From JACJYE01 sp964432875 (GTDB lineage: Bacteria; Bacteroidota; Bacteroidia; Chitinophagales; Saprospiraceae), in assembly GCA_964432875.1 (NCBI GenBank), contig CAYSPJ010000121.1:1-14941 (forward strand): a stretch of DNA of 14,941 nt, read 5' to 3'. Positions 13,692 through 14,941 of the stretch are shown here, piece after piece. Positions within the stretch are counted from its first letter, which is position 1. Each line of letters opens with the position of its first letter. Below the pieces are notes generated by a model. That model was not told where the DNA came from. It made no database searches and saw only the letters and a program-made list of their open reading frames with translations. Position numbers and translations under genes: made by a program.

Positions 13692-13715
13692 GGGAGCTGG
13701 GGTGGGCTGGGGGGG
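13692..13715 (+). other. G-quadruplex-forming motif
   Basis: Four G-runs of at least three (13692-13694, 13699-13702, 13704-13706, 13709-13715) are separated by loops of 4, 1 and 2 nt, matching the canonical G3+N1-7 rule on the plus strand, about 155 bp upstream of the SIMPL start codon. Confidence 0.6.
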
Positions 13716-13750
13716 ATTGTTCAATGAATTGTGCCACTTTCTTTTTTGCC

Positions 13751-13772
13751 AAACAAAAGCCGCTTGTGCGGC
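13751..13772 (-). terminator. Terminator-like hairpin reading on the minus strand
   Basis: GCCGC (13759-13763) pairs with GCGGC (13768-13772) around a 4-nt loop. Read on the minus strand it is followed by TTTTGTTT (complement of 13751-13758), the form of an intrinsic terminator. No minus-strand gene in the window ends here, so it may block antisense transcripts or be part of the repeat island. Confidence 0.35.
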
Positions 13773-13824
13773 CTGCTGTCAGCCGTGCTATGCGCTAGCG
13801 CTGCTGCCTGTAGCCGCAGGCGGA

Positions 13825-13851
13825 TTGATTATACCTCATTTACTATTTTCG
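13825..13851 (+). promoter_or_regulatory. Candidate promoter of the SIMPL gene
   Basis: TTG at 13825-13827, then TATTTTCG at 13844-13851, one mismatch from TAnnTTTG, with a 16-nt spacer that is slightly short for Bacteroidota promoters. The ATG follows 18 nt after the -7 box. Confidence 0.35.
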
Positions 13852-13869
13852 TTCAACATTAAACCAAAC

Positions 13870-14823
13870 ATGAAAAAAACACTCCTCGCCCTCCTGATCT
13901 GCCCCTTCCTCCAAATCGCCCAGGCGCAGGTATCTGGCAATGTGAACCAGCAGAGCCAGGTGCGCTTTCCCGACCAAAACATCAACGTCAGTTTCCCCAC
14001 TGGCAGTGATTTGCTAATCAGCGTCAAAGGGCTGGCGAATGTAAAAGCCGATGCCTATGTGGCGGTTTTCAGCGCCGCCCAGTCCGGCAAGACAGCACAA
14101 GAGGCGCATGGGCTACTGGAGCAGCGCCTGGCACAAGCCCTGGCAGAGATCCGGGCCCAAGGAGGGGCCGAGGCCTATGTCGATATGGTCACCTTCGTGC
14201 CGGTTTACGAGTTTGATGCGGAGAAAAAAGCCTTCAGCAAGACCACTTACAACGAGATACCGGCGGCCTTTGAGCTAAAGAAAAACATCCACCTCCAATA
14301 CTCGGACCCCGGGCGCTTGGACGACTTTATGGTCATTTTAGCCCGTCATGAGGTGTACGACCTGGTGCGGGTGGACTATTTCTCTGGCGAGCTGGAAAGC
14401 GTGAAAAAGGAGCTGATGAGCCGGGCCAAGGCCGTCCTTCTGGAAAAGATGGCGCACTACGAAAGCCTGCTGGGCGAGCCGCTGGCCACAGCCGATAAAA
14501 AAATCGCCGACGGATACCGGATGGCCTTGCCAGTAGAGATGTACCGGTCTTATGAAGCATATAACAGCTCACCCCTGAACGCGAAAAAATCGGCCCAAGT
14601 CAATCAAGCCGCCAAATCAGCGACCCTCTATTACCAGCCTATCGTGGACAAGGAGTTCGATTTTGTGCTCAACCCGGTGGTGCTGGAGCCAGTCATCCAG
14701 GTGCTGTACGAAATCAAGATGTCCATCACCCGGGAGGAAAAACCAGGAGCGGCGGGCAGCAAAGAATACCTCCTGATCACCCCGGCCGGTGAGCTGAAGA
14801 AGCTGGATTTGAACAGCCAGTAA
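13870..14823 (+). CDS. SIMPL domain-containing (DUF541) periplasmic protein
   Basis: 317 aa. Residues 1-19 are a clear Sec signal peptide (MKKTLLALLICPFLQIAQA before QVSG). The body begins with the SIMPL-type opening strand DLLISVKGLANVKADAYVAVFSAAQSGKTAQEA, followed by the helix that contains LLEQRLAQALAEIRAQG and the strand segments VDMVTFVPVYEFD and EIPAAFELKKNIHLQY, the arrangement of the YggE/DUF541 fold. Family members are periplasmic or surface proteins; some are linked to oxidative-stress tolerance, but the mechanism is unknown. It lacks an obvious catalytic signature. ATG 13870 was chosen because it starts the signal peptide; the frame is open upstream but reads through repeat DNA. 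The gene is enclosed by repeat blocks on both sides. Confidence 0.8.
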   Translation: MKKTLLALLICPFLQIAQAQVSGNVNQQSQVRFPDQNINVSFPTGSDLLISVKGLANVKADAYVAVFSAAQSGKTAQEAHGLLEQRLAQALAEIRAQGGAEAYVDMVTFVPVYEFDAEKKAFSKTTYNEIPAAFELKKNIHLQYSDPGRLDDFMVILARHEVYDLVRVDYFSGELESVKKELMSRAKAVLLEKMAHYESLLGEPLATADKKIADGYRMALPVEMYRSYEAYNSSPLNAKKSAQVNQAAKSATLYYQPIVDKEFDFVLNPVVLEPVIQVLYEIKMSITREEKPGAAGSKEYLLITPAGELKKLDLNSQ

Positions 14824-14858
14824 GCGCCTTAGGGCAGCTCCGGCAATCTAATCCCCCC

Positions 14859-14928
14859 CCTTTAACCTTTAACCTTTACCCTTTAACCTTTACCCTTTAC
14901 CCTTTACCCTTCACCCTTCACCCTTCAC
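14859..14928. repeat. Degenerate heptamer tandem array, ten units
   Basis: Ten consecutive 7-bp units with no gaps: CCTTTAA twice, CCTTTAC, CCTTTAA, CCTTTAC three times, then CCTTCAC three times, trailing into CACCCTCACCCCA at the window end. The variants are ordered along the array, suggesting stepwise slippage or unequal exchange. It begins 36 bp after the SIMPL stop and may continue beyond the window. Confidence 0.85.
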
Positions 14929-14941
14929 CACCCTCACCCCA

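Larger units (their letters stand above)
13511..13869. other. Repeat-dense intergenic island before the SIMPL gene
   Basis: No gene is supported in this 359-bp region. From left to right it contains a 12-bp-arm branched stem-loop (13525-13572), two copies of a 15-bp direct repeat bracketing five CAATTGG units (13574-13637), a TCCCG/CGGGA inverted pair (about 13669-13695), a G-quadruplex motif (13692-13715), a hairpin with an oligo-A/T flank (13751-13772), and the probable promoter of the next gene. The 97 codons upstream of the SIMPL start are open but translate this repeat DNA. Confidence 0.7.

Noticed and set aside
14859..14928. Chromosome end or telomere
   Set aside because: Resemblance of CCTTTAA/CCTTTAC to telomeric repeats is superficial; all neighbouring features are of an ordinary bacterial chromosome.
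1..14941. Prophage, restriction-modification, toxin-antitoxin or other defence system
   Set aside because: No structural phage genes, methylases, integrases or paired toxin-antitoxin frames were recognised on either strand; the Rpn nuclease alone does not make a defence locus.

Overview
The window looks like chromosomal DNA of a Bacteroidota bacterium, plausibly from the Saprospiria side of the phylum; the genus cannot be told from sequence alone. The evidence is a GLPGLI-family protein coupled to a CarboxypepD_reg-like TonB-dependent outer-membrane protein, a protein with a type IX secretion (T9SS) type A C-terminal sorting domain, promoters of the Bacteroidota form (TTG, about 20 nt, TAnnTTTG), A-rich leaders without strong Shine-Dalgarno sequences, and fairly GC-rich coding DNA with intergenic heptamer repeats.

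Layout. 1-286: non-coding end of an unseen locus with several perfect palindromes, two of them just downstream of metG. 287-2458 (-): methionyl-tRNA synthetase with fused C-terminal tRNA-binding domain; its linker carries a 49-bp palindromic repeat. 2624-3517 (+): Rpn/PD-(D/E)XK nuclease, divergent from metG. 3658-4719 (+): unrecognised multi-pass membrane protein. 5030-9437 (+): the most interesting unit, with a promoter, a structured leader, two tandem paralogous secreted Cys-rich peptides (79 and 77 aa), an intercistronic stem-loop, a GLPGLI protein, an outer-membrane beta-barrel receptor, then a strong terminator. 9559-10581 (+): NAD(P)-dependent reductase of the dihydroflavonol-4-reductase-like extended SDR family. 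10588-11331 (-): T9SS-secreted protein whose six cysteines match the TIMP/NTR fold in order and approximate spacing. 11846-13510 (+): long-chain acyl-CoA synthetase. 13511-13869: repeat-dense intergenic island (large branched stem-loop, (CAATTGG)5 array flanked by 15-bp direct repeats, G-quadruplex motif, hairpin). 13870-14823 (+): SIMPL-domain (DUF541) periplasmic protein. 14859-14928: ten-copy degenerate heptamer array at the window edge.

How the genes relate. metG, the acyl-CoA synthetase and the reductase look like ordinary chromosomal genes. The peptide-GLPGLI-receptor unit reads as one transcript (gaps of 51, 101 and 11 bp, no convincing internal promoter, terminator after the receptor). 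It can be proposed as a small envelope or peptide system: two signal-peptide-bearing precursors with an invariant CWFCNC core, followed by a periplasmic protein and an outer-membrane barrel. No modifying enzyme, protease or ABC exporter is present, so a natural-product function is only a hypothesis. No rRNA, tRNA, CRISPR array, prophage or complete insertion sequence was found.
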